Made by a program: the position numbers and the translations under genes. The notes beneath the pieces were generated by a model. It worked only from the letters and a program-made list of their open reading frames with translations, did not search any database and was not told the DNA's origin. Positions 11,340 through 22,479 of a stretch of 64,000 nucleotides of DNA are shown in pieces; position 1 is the first letter of the stretch; each line of letters begins with the position of its first letter. Source of the stretch: Odontocerum albicorne (Eukaryota; Arthropoda; Insecta; Trichoptera; Odontoceridae). The stretch lies in assembly GCA_949825065.1 (NCBI GenBank), contig OX463852.1, forward strand, positions 10,939,665-11,003,664, in the 5' to 3' direction.

Positions 11340-12225
11340 GTCAACTAGAGCCCATAGAATACGTGTTGTTTTGTCATATTCTGAAATGTTAAAAATTTAA
11401 TATCGCGTGGTTATCAAGTTTCTTTCAAAAGAAGGGAAAAACCTGACAGAAATTACAGAATGTTTAGATGTATGGAGAATCTTCTCCATCATATTCCACA
11501 GTAAAAGATTGAGCTTAACAGTTTCACTTAGGGAGATAATCAATTGAAGATGACCCTCGTCAAGGCAAACCAGCAGAAACACTCACTACAGAAACAGTTG
11601 AAAAGTAAGTCTTATAAGATAGAAGATTAAAATAAAAAGAAATAGCAGCAAGATGTGGGATACCCAAAACTACAAGTGCTTCGAGTTCTGCCCGATCATC
11701 ATCTTGGCATGAATAAGGTGAGCGCAAGCTGGGTGCCAGCTCTCTTGAGGGCTGTCCAAAGGCAACGTTTTGAATGTTGCAATGAATTTTTAATGCTCTA
11801 TGGTGGGAAAGAAAAAAATAATTGAGTCAATTGTTATGTGGAATGAAAACATGGTTTTGTACCATGATCCTCTGTTGAGAAGGAACCCGATGGAGCGGCA
11901 CCATCCGGGATCATCATGGCACAAAAATGCCACGGTGGCACAAGACCAATGGCAATTTTTTTTGTCAGGGAATTCTACCAAGATAAAAACAACCTCCCTA
12001 TGACAACTTCAAAAATCCTTACCAACGCATCGGATAACTTCTTCCTGTTTTAAAAATAACACTATCCCGTAGGAGACACACAGCATCTCTATAAAAAAAA
12101 ATCAACCACCTAACACGAAAAAAAAGGATCTTCAAAGCTTCAATAAAGACATCATCCTGTCCTACCGATAGACACCCCACCATTCTGGTGGTGTAATTGC
12201 ACAGATAGTACAAAAAATGTATCAA
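11340..12225 (+). mobile_element. Degraded mariner transposase, second subfamily
   Basis: Plus-strand pieces in shifting frames read KFLSKEGKNLTEITECLDVY, QLEDDPRQGKPAE, HHLGMNKVSASWVP and VLYHDPLLRRNPM, in the usual mariner order from the N-terminal HTH toward the first catalytic Asp region. Many stops and frameshifts; the HDN and DD34D end is not recognisable. Old insertion between the candidate 5' exons of CHES-1-like. Confidence 0.65.
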
Positions 12226-12812
12226 TGGTTGATAACATATCTAGACTTTTTAAATGCAAACTAATTTTAAATACTCGTACTATTGCTATTTTAATAACAT
12301 TTGAATTTCATTCATATCCCATAAAACTTCCATTTCTTTCCCATTATAAAACAAAAAATACTAATTTAGAATTAAAACACTATCACTTTGTTTTATTACA
12401 CTTTATTTTTTGCATTTCAACACTAAATGTGTCATCTTCAGGTGAGTTGACGAGAACTGGATTTTGTGTTAATTACATCATAAATACGAGTATTTATCTG
12501 TGTGATGTTTATAGTTTTATTCTAGGAATAGAATAAAAGTAGCTATACTATTTGTTCATGGTATTAACTGGAAATAGAGTTAAAAGTGAAGACGTAGTCT
12601 ATTCCCAAAATAAAACCATAAACAACACACTTATAAATATGATGCAATCAATATATAATTCAGTTCTTGTCAACTCTTGCATATCAAAACGTTGAAATGC
12701 TTTGTGATATGCAAAAAATAAAATAAAGTGAGTGTTTTAATTTTATATTAATCATGGAGATCCACAAAGTGACGCCGGAGATATTTCAACAAATACAGAA
12801 AATACTCATTTA

Positions 12813-13620
12813 CCGTATTAGCCCGAATATAATGTGGACTCGAATATAACGCGACCTATATATTTGGAGCAGGAATTAAAGGAAAAATTCAAATATAAAA
12901 CAAAAATTAATTAGGTAAATTGTATTATAAAAAATATGATTTTTTTATTCAGCAGACTTGTTTGAATTATCATCAGTGTCGCTTGAATGATTACTACTCG
13001 ATGCATCATTTATGGCATCTTCCTCTTCCCATAAAATGTTATCCTCACTCCCATCCAGATTGTTGGAAATGCAACATTTCTTAAAACCTTTTTCAATAGA
13101 CGTGTCATTAATCTTCTGCCAGGCGGTCATGATCCATTCCCCTGAGACTGGAATTGATGGTTTCTTTATTTTCCCTGTAGGGGTCAGAGGATGATTTCCA
13201 GCTAAGAATCAATTGCTGTACTCCTTTCGTAAATCGTCTTTGAATGGTTTATTGACAGATACACTTAAAACTTGCAACTGTGAAGTCATTCCTCCTGGAA
13301 TTATCACCATATCAGTATTCAAAGATTCAATTTTTGTCTTCACTTAGGTGTCAGGTGACCTCGAAATGCATCAAGTACAAGCATGGGGCGAGGTTTTCTT
13401 AATGCCCCAGGACGCTGTCCCCATACAACATTATTTTCTATCTGGTCGATCTCACCAACGCAACCAAAACACGCATAAACTATGCGTGCGATAGGCGAAA
13501 AGGTTTGTACGTGTGCTCTGCGTTCATTGGACACGGCCTAAACCCCGAATATAACGCGAATGTTATTTTTGGAAAAATATTTTGAGTAAAAAATATCGCG
13601 TTATATTCGGGCTAATACGG
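12813..13620 (-). mobile_element. pogo-like transposon, partly deleted
   Basis: Flanked by TA and bounded by inverted ends CCGTATTAGCCCGAATATAA and its complement (ggttatattcgggctaatacgg side). The minus strand encodes KPRPMLVLDAFRGHLTPK (a DDE_1 catalytic motif), MVIIPGGMTSQLQVLSVSVN and an acidic Ser-rich C-terminus ending NSNKSAE, with frame breaks. The N-terminal CENP-B-type DNA-binding part is missing. The small element at 39726-39912 shares its ends. Confidence 0.8.
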
Positions 13621-14400
13621 TAAATTTGTGTATAGGAGCAAATATTCATTAATTGTGTAATATGTTAATTACTTGTTTCATTGTTTTGTTTTTTAGTAGT
13701 AATGTTTTTGTTTCACAATAAACATTACAACTAAAAAACAAAACAAAGCAATTCCTGAGGTTGATTCAAAATGCTTAATTTGTTTTGTAATAAAATTTAA
13801 ATTAAGAATATGATTACACCACAGTGAAAACATTACAATACATACGTAAATATTAATATTTTTCTAAGATACAAACTAAATTATGTTATAGTTTCTAGTA
13901 ATAAATACATAATTTAAATTAAGATATTATGTTGAATTATTAAGTCTATGTTAATAATGTATTGAATGTTGTTGATAGTGTGGTGTCCAATAATTCCAAT
14001 ATTCACTTGCAGACTGGTTTGACATTGCCTTTTTTTAAATCTGAAGATTTTGTTATACTGGTGTTTAATAGCCTAACAAATTTTGTTATACTGGTGTTTA
14101 ATAGCCTAACAAATTCTTTGAGTGCTTTCAGAGCGACTGGTGTAACCAAGAACTTATAATACATAGCACAAGATAGTGCTAAGTAAGTTCTTGGGTACCT
14201 ATTATTATTTTAGTAATAAAACTTGATTAAAATCCAGTAATAAGTGACAAAAACTGACTAGATAATATTACTGTTTTATCTGCTTAATTTAACTCTCCTA
14301 AGGGGAACAAGATAAACAGACCACTTAATGTAATATACAACTGCGCTATATTAAAACTAGCATAAACGACAAAACATAATAACGTGTAGGTGCCCGCCTT
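13621..14400. other. AT-rich sequence with a small hairpin and a short duplication
   Basis: 13680-13748 forms an inverted repeat (ttgttttttagt with actaaaaaacaa). 14048-14115 repeats a 34-bp unit (ttgttatactggtgtttaat) twice. No gene seen. Confidence 0.5.
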
Positions 14401-14404
14401 GAAG

Positions 14405-14850
14405 TATGGAAGAGAAACTTAGAATTGGCAGAAGGATAAAAGGAGATTAATGTTATGGAGATGTGTGTACTAAGAAAAATTGGTGGAGTGTCCATGTATG
14501 AAAGAAGACTGAATGAAGACTTCATAAATTAATTCATGAATAAAATGAATGTTTTAAGTAAGACGAAAAAAAGGAGCTTTAAGATGGTTTGGACATGTGG
14601 AGAGAATGAATAATGAAAGAATAAATAAGTATAAAAGTCAGAAGTACAAGATGTGTGCAGAAGAGGTAGAGTGAGGAAAATGTGACTGGAAAAAATGGAT
14701 CAGATTTAAAAAAAAAAGGAAATGTCAGAAGTATAAATAATATAAGGTTGTGTATGATGAGGTGAATGCATGGGGAGGAGGCAAAAGTTGTGTGCTTGGA
14801 TACATGTTTTCTCTGCCTATCCCACAAAGGACTCTGCATGATGTGTATAA
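14405..14850 (+). mobile_element. LINE family A 3' fragment, decayed
   Basis: Broken plus-strand frames read VMEMCVLRKIGGVSMYERR and RWFGHVERMNNERINK, the post-RT C-terminal region of a LINE family found many times in the window. Ends near the characteristic ctctgcctatccc. Confidence 0.65.
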
Positions 14851-14902
14851 GTTAGGGGGAAAACTGGTTTAAAACTAAATAAAAAATTATTTTAATATTA
14901 AC

Positions 14903-14985
14903 CTGATGATTCCGGGGTACTTCCCGAGGAGTGTGAGCCCTTCCTGGCGCCACCAGGGGCCTCTCGGGAGCCATTGCATGCAGCT
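14903..14985 (-). CDS. CHES-1-like: Candidate alternative first coding or 5' exon of CHES-1-like
   Basis: GC-rich 83-bp segment with a good acceptor (tttggttacag) and donor CATCAG|gttaat. Its second ATG opens 24 codons (MAPERPLVAPGRAH, then NHQ) that end in phase 0 and could join exon 2 at 9859-10058 directly, giving a different N-terminus. All three frames are open across so short a piece, so it may be untranslated. Confidence 0.5.
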
Positions 14986-15064
14986 CTGTAACCAAACAAA
15001 AATAATATTAAATATATAAACTTTTACATTTGTAGAATTTTTTTATATCTGGAACTTCCTACAA

Positions 15065-15573
15065 CAGTGTTCCCCAACCTTTTTAGACCTGTGGACCGGT
15101 AAAAAAAGGACATTTTTTTCGCGGACCACTAATACTGAAATAAAAATGTTTTTTTTATTTAATATTTTTGTAAATCTTATATTGTGACCGATGGACATAT
15201 GTAACTATAATTGACAAATTTTGAAAAAAAATATACATATAACAGTTAAACAATTTTAATTGTAACATTGTCTGATACAATTAAAATTTAACAAAAACCA
15301 TGGGAGTTTTGCAACAAACTAATGCGAAACCTGCTGTTGATCTTTGCTAATATATTGGATATTCTTGGCTGCAGTGCTGTCTCTGACATACAAAGTGCTG
15401 CATTCACGTCCAGTATATTCCTTTGTTTCGATTTTATTAAGGACATGGATGAAAATCTTTTATTTTATATTTTTGCATGGCGAATTTCTTGAAATTTGGC
15501 ATACTGTTTGCGGCCCGGCGGAAAGTCTCTGCGGCCCGGCACCGGGCCGCGGACCACCGGTTAGGGAACACTG
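15065..15573. mobile_element. Non-autonomous hAT element with perfect 8-bp target duplication
   Basis: Flanked by tcctacaa at 15057-15064 and 15574-15581. Ends are CAGTGTTCCCCAACC and (complement) CAGTGTTCCCTAACCGGTGG, followed by subterminal GGACC and GCGG-rich sequence. 509 bp. The 99-codon plus frame across the right end has no transposase signature. The intact duplication suggests a fairly recent insertion. Confidence 0.9.
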
Positions 15574-15581
15574 TCCTACAA

Positions 15582-16745
15582 GACAAATTTGTATTCAAAT
15601 ATTTAAATTTTATCCTCATTTTGCAAAATCGAGAATGTGTTAAAGGGATTTTTTTAAATGTCAGTTGATTTAAATGTCAATTCCTAATTCACCTTTTCTC
15701 CTGCACCATCTAGAATGTGTGTACAGGATTTCTAAAGTGATACATCCTGTTTGAGAAAAGCCATGAAATAAATGGGCATTTAGTCACTAAAAAGGGTTAC
15801 AGAAATGTATCCTTGATTGCTGTATTTTTTACTGTAAATATTAATGATAAACAATCATTTGATGGTTGCAGAAAAATATTATAGAAATTTTAAATTAAGC
15901 ATGAATGACTGTACATAAATGTACATAAGGCAATTTAAATTAAAATCATATGATTTCAATACATACAAATAACCAAATAAAAATCCAATAACAATTCTGA
16001 ATATATTTTGTGTCAAAACAAAAAAATCATAAAAATATAATAATGTTTACCATAGAGGAAAATGTTTATCAAATACTGCACACAGTTCTAATGGGAACTT
16101 CAATAATTATTTTTTTACCTGGAATTATATCATATATGCATCATGTATGATTCCAACCAGAATCCTTCGCAATATTACAACATAATCAAATAATACAAAA
16201 CCGGTAAAATATCGAATAATAAAAATAAAGTTAAATAATCCAAGACGAAACCGAATGCAGCCAGGTCCCGCTCATTTTTTAGTTGCGTCAGAAAAATGCC
16301 AGAGGACACCATGGTCGCCCATCGGTAAATTCAATTTGGAATCGGACAATGAAAACTATAATGAAGTTTTTTGTGCACGTAATTCTCTATATTCGGCTCA
16401 TTGTAAAAAAGTACAAAATATAAATAAATTCGATAGAATTTGAATTACGAAATGACCCACATTTCGCTACAGGAACATTCCTTTTACGTGCATTTTCAAA
16501 TGAACTAGGCGTCTGTCAGGATGTTAACACGTTAAGCTCTGATCCATTTATCTACGATATATTTTTTCACCGTATACTTTTAAAACATTTTAGCATATCG
16601 ATGTTAACACTTGCAAAGAAAAATAATAATACACATATTAATTAAAATTCAAAAATCTTTGAACGGGATTTTTACTCTAGTCCTGTCATTATTGTTGAGA
16701 GATTATTACTCTAGTCCTACCATTATTGTTGAGAGATTATATTAT
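15582..16745. other. AT-rich intergenic sequence
   Basis: No gene seen. A 62-codon plus frame at 16255-16443 has no recognisable product. A 37-bp unit (tattgttgagagattat) is duplicated at 16675-16740. Confidence 0.4.
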
Positions 16746-16962
16746 TATAGTTCGGAAATTATAGCATGAGTCCTGTGACAGTTCACAAATTTGCCCCAAT
16801 ACAACCTGTAATGTATTTACCTAAATAACTTGCTATTTATTAGAATTGAGGCTTATATTAAAGTTGATAAAATAATTAAAATTACTGAACATCGTTACAA
16901 GGTTGTATTGGGGCAAATTTGTGAGCTGTCACAGGACTCATCCTAGAATTTCCGAATTATAG
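16746..16962. mobile_element. MITE family 2, copy 1
   Basis: About 217 bp with long inverted arms: tatagttcggaaatt... cctgtgacag... aatttgccccaatacaacct. A second copy lies at 36571-36791 in the opposite internal orientation. No coding capacity; probable TA target. Confidence 0.8.
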
Positions 16963-17239
16963 TCTTTTATTTGCTTCAACTTCAATGTTTTTTTGTAAAA
17001 TCTGTCGTAGATTCGAACAACTTTACGTATCCAAGATAAGCTGGTTGGTTACAAGAAATTACTTTATATCAAGAAGCCCACCATATGTACAATGTATAAC
17101 CATGATACATTTGAATAAAATAATGAATAAATAAATATTTCCTTCACGAAAATGTCACGCATAGCTTCAACGTTAATTCAAAACAAAGCTACGCTGAAAC
17201 GTGAGGTGAAAACATCTTTGCCATAACTAAGCGTATTAT

Positions 17240-17510
17240 ATTCACAGGTTTATTTATTTGTTTAATACTTCATTGAAACAACAATCTAGAGGGCTTATTG
17301 CCAGGTTGTAATCTCTTTCAACCAACAGACAAAAGTAAATTAAGGAAATGATCGCTAAAAAATATTCAAATAATTATTCACCTATACAAAATTCACGAAC
17401 AATACGAGTATATGTTACTTCAAAAAAATAAAAGTGAGATATCATCAATCAAAGGAAAAGGAAGGGATGGTGGACAGAAAAGAGAAATCAGGAATGAAAC
17501 ACGTTATATT
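17240..17510 (-). mobile_element. LINE family C 3' end (copy 1)
   Basis: Matches 21400-21660 and 46060-46280 (ttattgccaggttgtaatct, agtgagatatcatcaatcaaa). On the minus strand this is the 3' end of a jockey/CR1-like LINE, as shown by the coding part of the 46060 copy. Its last part resembles the SINE family A tail. Confidence 0.65.
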
Positions 17511-17559
17511 ACTAACTTGAAATTAAGAGATTTATTTTTATTGGCTTGAAATTAAGAGA

Positions 17560-18030
17560 ATTTTTACTGACTTGAAATAATGAATACTAACTTTAAATTG
17601 TTATTGCATGGAGTAGAATCATGGACCCTCAAAGTAAGTAATATGAACCGACTGGAAGCATTCGAAATGTGGATGCACCGGAGAATGCTACGGATACCCT
17701 GGACGGATATGGTCAGCAACACAAGAGCTCTTCAAAGAGTCAAAGTTGACAGAGAGTTGCTGACTAATATTAAAATCCGAAAGGTTTCCTACTTGGGTCA
17801 TGTACTTAGAGGAGCAAAGTACAAATGACTGCATCTGATCATCCAAGGCAAATTAGAAGGGCGAAGAGGTGTTGGCAGGAGGCAAATCTCCTGGCTCCGC
17901 AATATACGTGATTGGACCGGCATAAGGGGCGTTGGAGATCTTTTTCAGGCTGCCGGGGACCAAGATATCTACTCTCAAGTGATATTCGACGTTGGGGGGA
18001 CCTGACATGACACTGAGAAGAAGAAGAACT
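17560..18030 (+). mobile_element. LINE ORF2 3' fragment with GAA-type tail (family D)
   Basis: Encodes LLHGVESWTLKVSNMNRLEA, FEMWMHRRMLRIPWTDMVSN, VSYLGHVLRG, then after a stop GRRGVGRRQISWLRN: the post-RT C-terminal domain of RTE/jockey-like LINEs. Ends in a short aagaagaagaac tail. Truncated at the 5' side, as is usual for target-primed insertion. Confidence 0.8.
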
Positions 18031-18299
18031 TTAAATTAAGAGTTGAGGTTAAGGGGTTGTTGACGATAAACCGTTGCATTATAAAATACATTTGGCTGAA
18101 ACACACGTTTTGAAATATTTCCAGTAAAGGTAAATACCCCCCATTTTGATGTCATCAACATGAAAAAATATTCATTCTATTCATAAAATAATGAAAATAA
18201 ATAAACTCGACCTAAAATTGAAATGGAATTGAAGAAAATAACGTTTCGAGATCCCTTTCAATATCAAGTTCAAAATCTAAACCAATGTCGAAATTAACA

Positions 18300-18560
18300 G
18301 AAAGGTGTTTATTTATACTTGACCCGGTATGGGTGTGTTGAAACGGGCCAGTCCCGTGGTGTGGGTGTGGGGTGAGCTGGTCGCCATGGCGACAACCTTC
18401 CGCGCTGCAACTCCGGCCCGTCGAGCAGCAGCGCGGATATCCCCGTCGCCATGGAAACGCGTCTCGCGCGTCACGCCATATCCAATACAATACCGGAGTC
18501 TTTAGCACTCTACACTAGGCCTGGGACTGCCCTCTTCCACCGTTTTCCGTTCCGAGCGCC
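18300..18560 (-). promoter_or_regulatory. GC-rich island with paired X-box-like sites; candidate distal promoter
   Basis: Locally GC- and CpG-rich in an AT-rich setting. Contains GTCGCCATGGCGAC (18380-18393, a perfect palindrome) and GTCGCCATGGAAAC (18445-18458). Each is one mismatch from the RFX X-box GTNRCC(N)0-3RGYAAC. It lies upstream of every CHES-1-like exon found. The overlapping 98-codon minus frame has no recognisable homology and looks incidental to the GC content. Confidence 0.45.
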
Positions 18561-19290
18561 GTCAATATGCAGATCATCTCCGGTTGTCTCAAGGGACATA
18601 TGTATTTTCATTACGTATGTCACAGCATTCATTTGTCGACAAAATGTGTAATAATTTGTGGTAGAGCCGCATTCCTACAAGATAATATTACCACGGCAAA
18701 TAAGAAACATTTTTCGTTTTAACGTGAGATTTGCAGATATTCTCAGCACGAATAGGCAAATGAAAATAAATCATTCTGCAAAAAATACGGCGAATCGTCC
18801 ATCAAACAATTCCCCTGCAGTCGACCTCCCACAATATACTCGTAGAATGACAGTCTAATATCAGAAAAAAAGCAAATCGAGCGAGATCGTAAGATCTACA
18901 AATAAAGAAAAACGATTGTACATTGCTATTCTTGCTCAGTCCAAAATAAGAAAATAAGTTTATGATAAAGAATAAATACGAGCGAGACTCAGTAATTGAC
19001 TGGTTGAAAAAAATCAAACTAAAACTGACCACGAGACGTATATTTTATGTATTTTTTTTTTTTCGTTCAGAATTATGACGGACAAATATCGACATTCATT
19101 TTGGAATGATGTTCATTGATTGGCAATCCGTATTAATTTCTGTAAGATGTCTTTTTTATACAAAACAACTGTCTGTATTATCGGAATCTAATTAGAAACA
19201 AACAAAATAGCAACATTTATTGGGGAATACCCGCCTTGGCCGGAATACTACCTCGTATATATATATATATTACTCACATTCGTATATTGT
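18561..19290. other. AT-rich sequence without recognisable genes
   Basis: Short frames on both strands (up to 76 codons) lack any recognised motif. Nothing else seen. Confidence 0.3.
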
Positions 19291-19293
19291 ATA

Positions 19294-20117
19294 TACCCAT
19301 ACTTTACTTTACGGATTCTCTTTAAACGGAATTGAAAAAACAATCAACAAATTCGCTTTACGGAAAAAAATCGATGTACGGAATATTTTAAAATTGGAAT
19401 TTAAATTAAGATTTGCGCGAAATAGACCAAGATATACCCTTGGACCAATGGACACAGACAACATAATCAAGATTTCTCGAAAATTAAAATTAGTGGACGC
19501 TTTTTACACATTTTGAAAAGGAAATTCAACCATAACTCAAAATGATCCCGATGAAGATAAAAGCTCAAAAGTTTTTCGGATGATAAATGAGAGTATAATT
19601 ATAATGCTTGTTAACAAGCACCTTGCAGAAGAAAATCGAAAATATACAAATCAGCAAATTTTTTATTGATATTTCCGCCCAATTCTTGCTTACCAATTGG
19701 TAATTTTAATTCTTTCTTACCAATTGGTAATTCTAATTCTTGCTTACCAATTGGTAATTCTAATTCTTGCTTACCAATTGGTAATTCTAATTCTTGCTTA
19801 CCAATTGGTAATTCTAATTCTTGCTTACCAATTGGTAATTCTAATTCTTGCGTACCAATTGGTAATTCTAATTCTTGCTTACCAATTGGTAATTCTAATT
19901 ACAAATGAAAATGCCTTCTCTGTCTATACGAGTAGATTTCAGAACACATAAAGGATTTTTTTCATACATTTAAATGAATTAATATTTTTCTTTATGGGAC
20001 ACGTCATGCACATTGAATATGTATTTATATGGAAACAATTAATTCGATATACGGAATTTCGATTTACAGATTTTTCAGGAACGTGCCCCTTCCATAAAAC
20101 GAGGTATGGGTGTATAA
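19294..20117. mobile_element. Possible pogo/Tigger-like element, degenerate
   Basis: Left end tacccatactttactttacgg and right end (complement) tacacccatacctcgtttta are diverged inverted repeats beside TA. The subterminal parts repeat tacgga-type words. A 98-codon frame (19220-19516) shows no transposase motif. Contains the 27-bp minisatellite. Boundaries are uncertain. Confidence 0.4.
19686..19901. repeat. 27-bp minisatellite, about 8 copies, open in two frames
   Basis: Unit taccaattggtaattctaa plus ttcttgct. As 27 is a multiple of three, the array reads through as LPIGNSNSC repeats or LILAYQLVI repeats; these are artefacts of unit length, not genes. Each unit has a perfect 12-bp palindrome taccaattggta. 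Confidence 0.95.
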
Positions 20118-20304
20118 AAAATTATATTTGTGTTGTTTAATGTAATCATAATCAATGTTTCGAACTATTGAATCAACTACTGGTACACAAAACACGTTAA
20201 TAATTAAGCAAAATATATATGTTCATTGTTAATAGAGCGATTTAATGAGCGTTATGGACTTGTATTTATTTGTTATCAATATACAAGTTATGTCAATACG
20301 AGTA

Positions 20305-21171
20305 CAGGCGGCCCTCGACTTTCGCACATTTTTTAAAGATTTTTGTCGATAATGCAAAAATTGTTCGATTCCATGCAGTCGCTCCCACTTTTTTGGAAGG
20401 ACTATAATATATGGAACGCAATAAACAATATTGGAGACTCGTAGGCTGAAATAAAAGTGTCAACAATGAAAGGTTCCTAGAAACAATTATGCCCACAAAT
20501 GATGAGTGATTTTATAAATTCTGAAGAAACTCCGGAAACTATCACAGATGAAATAGTTAGCCTAATGAATTAACTAAACTTGGACGTCAACAACGAAGAT
20601 GTTAATGAGTTGATTGAATCACACTCAGTACCTCTGTCAAATGAATACTTCTTCATCACTTTCATTGTGTATTCCATTGAGCAACAAGAGCTAAATGGAA
20701 TACACAATGAAAGTGATGAAGAAGAAGCTGATAAAATTATCAAAGACTTTGATAATCAAAAATATGAATGAAGCCTTCATGCATTTTGACAATTTTTTGA
20801 CTATCGTGGAAGAATGTGATCCCAATGGAGAACGTATAACATCTCAAGTACGTAGGGCGATCGAGAAAGACATAGCATGTTATAGAACTCTATCAAGAAA
20901 AGAAAAAAAAGGGTGGGATACAACTAACACTTCACAAGTTTATAAATAAAACACCTGAAAACTCTTAAACACGCCTCGTTAACTTAATTATGTATGTATA
21001 TTGATAAATAACTATTTTTAATATATCATTGATAAATAAATAGTATTATTGATAAATAAATATCTTAAAATACAATTTTTTATGTTTTTTTTACATCCCT
21101 CTACTTTCGAATATGCAACATTCGCACACATTTTCAGGAACCAATTATGTGGGAAAGTCGAGGGCCGCCTG
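20305..21171 (+). mobile_element. Tigger/pogo-like element, internally deleted
   Basis: Flanked by TA (20303-20304, 21172-21173). Inverted ends CAGGCGGCCCTCGACTTTCG and complement. The plus strand encodes MDVNNEDVNELIESHS, LNGIHNESDEEEADKI, EEAFMHFDNFLTIVEE and DIACYRTLSRKEKKG, the acidic C-terminal region of Tigger/jerky-type proteins; the catalytic core is gone. The frame is broken by an inverted duplication (20648-20724). Confidence 0.8.
20648..20724. repeat. 31-bp perfect inverted duplication inside Tigger frame
   Basis: Arms 20648-20678 and 20694-20724 with a 15-base loop. The right arm is the genuine coding sequence (NGIHNESDEEE); the left arm is its reverse complement replacing or inserted in the coding sequence. 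Confidence 0.95.
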
Positions 21172-21324
21172 TATATGGGATTCGGCTATATTTGAGATAT
21201 CATAGTATTGAAGGTTCGAGTTGTCGATACTGTCGAAATACGGCAAATAGAGGGCCGTGGTGTTTTTCTTAGTACAGGTGATCCTTCTATATTGTTACAT
21301 CGTAATGTACTCGTATTACGATCT

Positions 21325-21394
21325 CCGTGGCCTAATTGGTAAGACGGTTTACTCCAAACCCGGGGGTTGCGAGTCCGATTCCTGTTGTTCTTTT
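21325..21394 (+). mobile_element. SINE family A head only
   Basis: tRNA-like: A box TGGCCTAATTGGTAAGACG and B box GGTTGCGAGTCCGATTCC, nearly intact. The rest of the SINE is missing; a T-run leads straight into the LINE family C end at 21400. Probably not a functional tRNA gene because no acceptor-stem pairing was found. Confidence 0.6.
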
Positions 21395-21399
21395 TTTTA

Positions 21400-21800
21400 A
21401 GGGTTTTATTATTTATTTATTTTAACACTTCATTGAATAACAATTTGACGAGCTTATTTCCACGTGATAATTAATATATTCAAATCAACCAGACAAAAGT
21501 AAATAAAAGATGTTACATAGTCGCAAACATTATTCAGATCATTATTTATTAGTACAAAACTCTTGAACAATATACATATTAAAAAAGAGACATCATAAAT
21601 TTAACGAAAAATGGTGGAGAAGAAAAGAAAATCGGGATTGAAACACGTTACAGGTTTCATTCCGGTTTTCACGTATGGCATATTTGATATCTTTGTGGTT
21701 GGTTTGAAGAAATTGCTACATGGTATAAAAACGCCAGATTATAAGACATACAACGAAAGTGTAATAATACAATACAATATATATTTGTATTCATCAATTC
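21400..21800 (-). mobile_element. LINE family C 3' end (copy 2)
   Basis: Same 3' region as 17240-17510 and 46060-46280 (aacacttcattgaataacaa, accagacaaaagtaaataaa). The minus-strand ORF part is too decayed to read. The plus-strand 66-codon frame here is incidental. Confidence 0.6.
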
Positions 21801-21969
21801 ATTTCGTGTAACGTATAATTGACAATAGGGACCTTGAAGTTGCCATCATTTACAGTTACCATATTTCTTGATGCATTTTCTCAATTCCCACCTTGCGAAA
21901 TTCATCTGGTCTCATTGATCGAGCTCCAATATAATCTATCATCTGGAATACAATACGCCGAGTTGATTT

Positions 21970-22185
21970 GAATTCAAATGGGACGCCGGCCACCACACCA
22001 CCCCCCGACAAGACTCGCTCGGCAGTCAAGCCCAAGTATGCAAGTGGAAATAGAACGGGAGTCAGTAGAATGGTTTAAAAGGTCGGGTGCAGCAATCGTG
22101 GCGCCATTACCCACTCCACCACACTCCGGGGAGCGACTCGGCCGTGCTCCTGCTCCCGCCCACACCCGTCTCATTCCACACTTCC
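21970..22185. promoter_or_regulatory. GC-rich island, candidate far-upstream promoter or exon
   Basis: About 200 bp of GC-rich DNA open in frames on both strands (77 codons each, nearly complementary). No protein homology is recognised. It resembles the 18300 island in composition and may be a promoter or 5' untranslated exon. Function is inferred from base composition only. Confidence 0.25.
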
Positions 22186-22324
22186 AGAAACAGGGGATAT
22201 GTCCCATTTAAAAGTCATCATACCTTCATGTTGACTTAACAAGAAACATATAAATTAGAAACATGAACTTGAACACTGGTATCTTGCAGATGAGATATTA
22301 TCCAACAATGTACACTAGAGCAAT

Positions 22325-22440
22325 GTACCTGGGAGGGTGTTGTGGAACGAACCCGGACTTTTTGGTAGCTTTTCTCTTGTTTTGTCTTAGAATGTTTGAT
22401 TGAGAGATATATACGAACGAATCTTCCCTTCTAATATTTG
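22325..22440. repeat. Dispersed repeat, copy 1 (diverged pair)
   Basis: Shares ggtgt... cccggactttttggtagctt... tctctt with 23340-23450 (ccccgaccttttgataactt), in direct orientation about 1 kb apart. The two LINE ends lie between them. Identity unknown. Confidence 0.35.
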
Positions 22441-22479
22441 AAAGAAAAATACTCAGAAAAATATTCGGACCCATACAGG

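Noticed and set aside
18212..18508. 98-codon minus frame in the GC island
   Set aside because: No conserved motif and it overlaps palindromic promoter-like sites; the length is explained by GC richness.
19666..19951. Repeat-peptide genes of 80-84 codons
   Set aside because: 27-bp minisatellite read in two frames; no start context or homology.
21325..21394. Functional tRNA gene
   Set aside because: A and B boxes are present but I could not pair an acceptor stem, and the same head begins the SINE copies.
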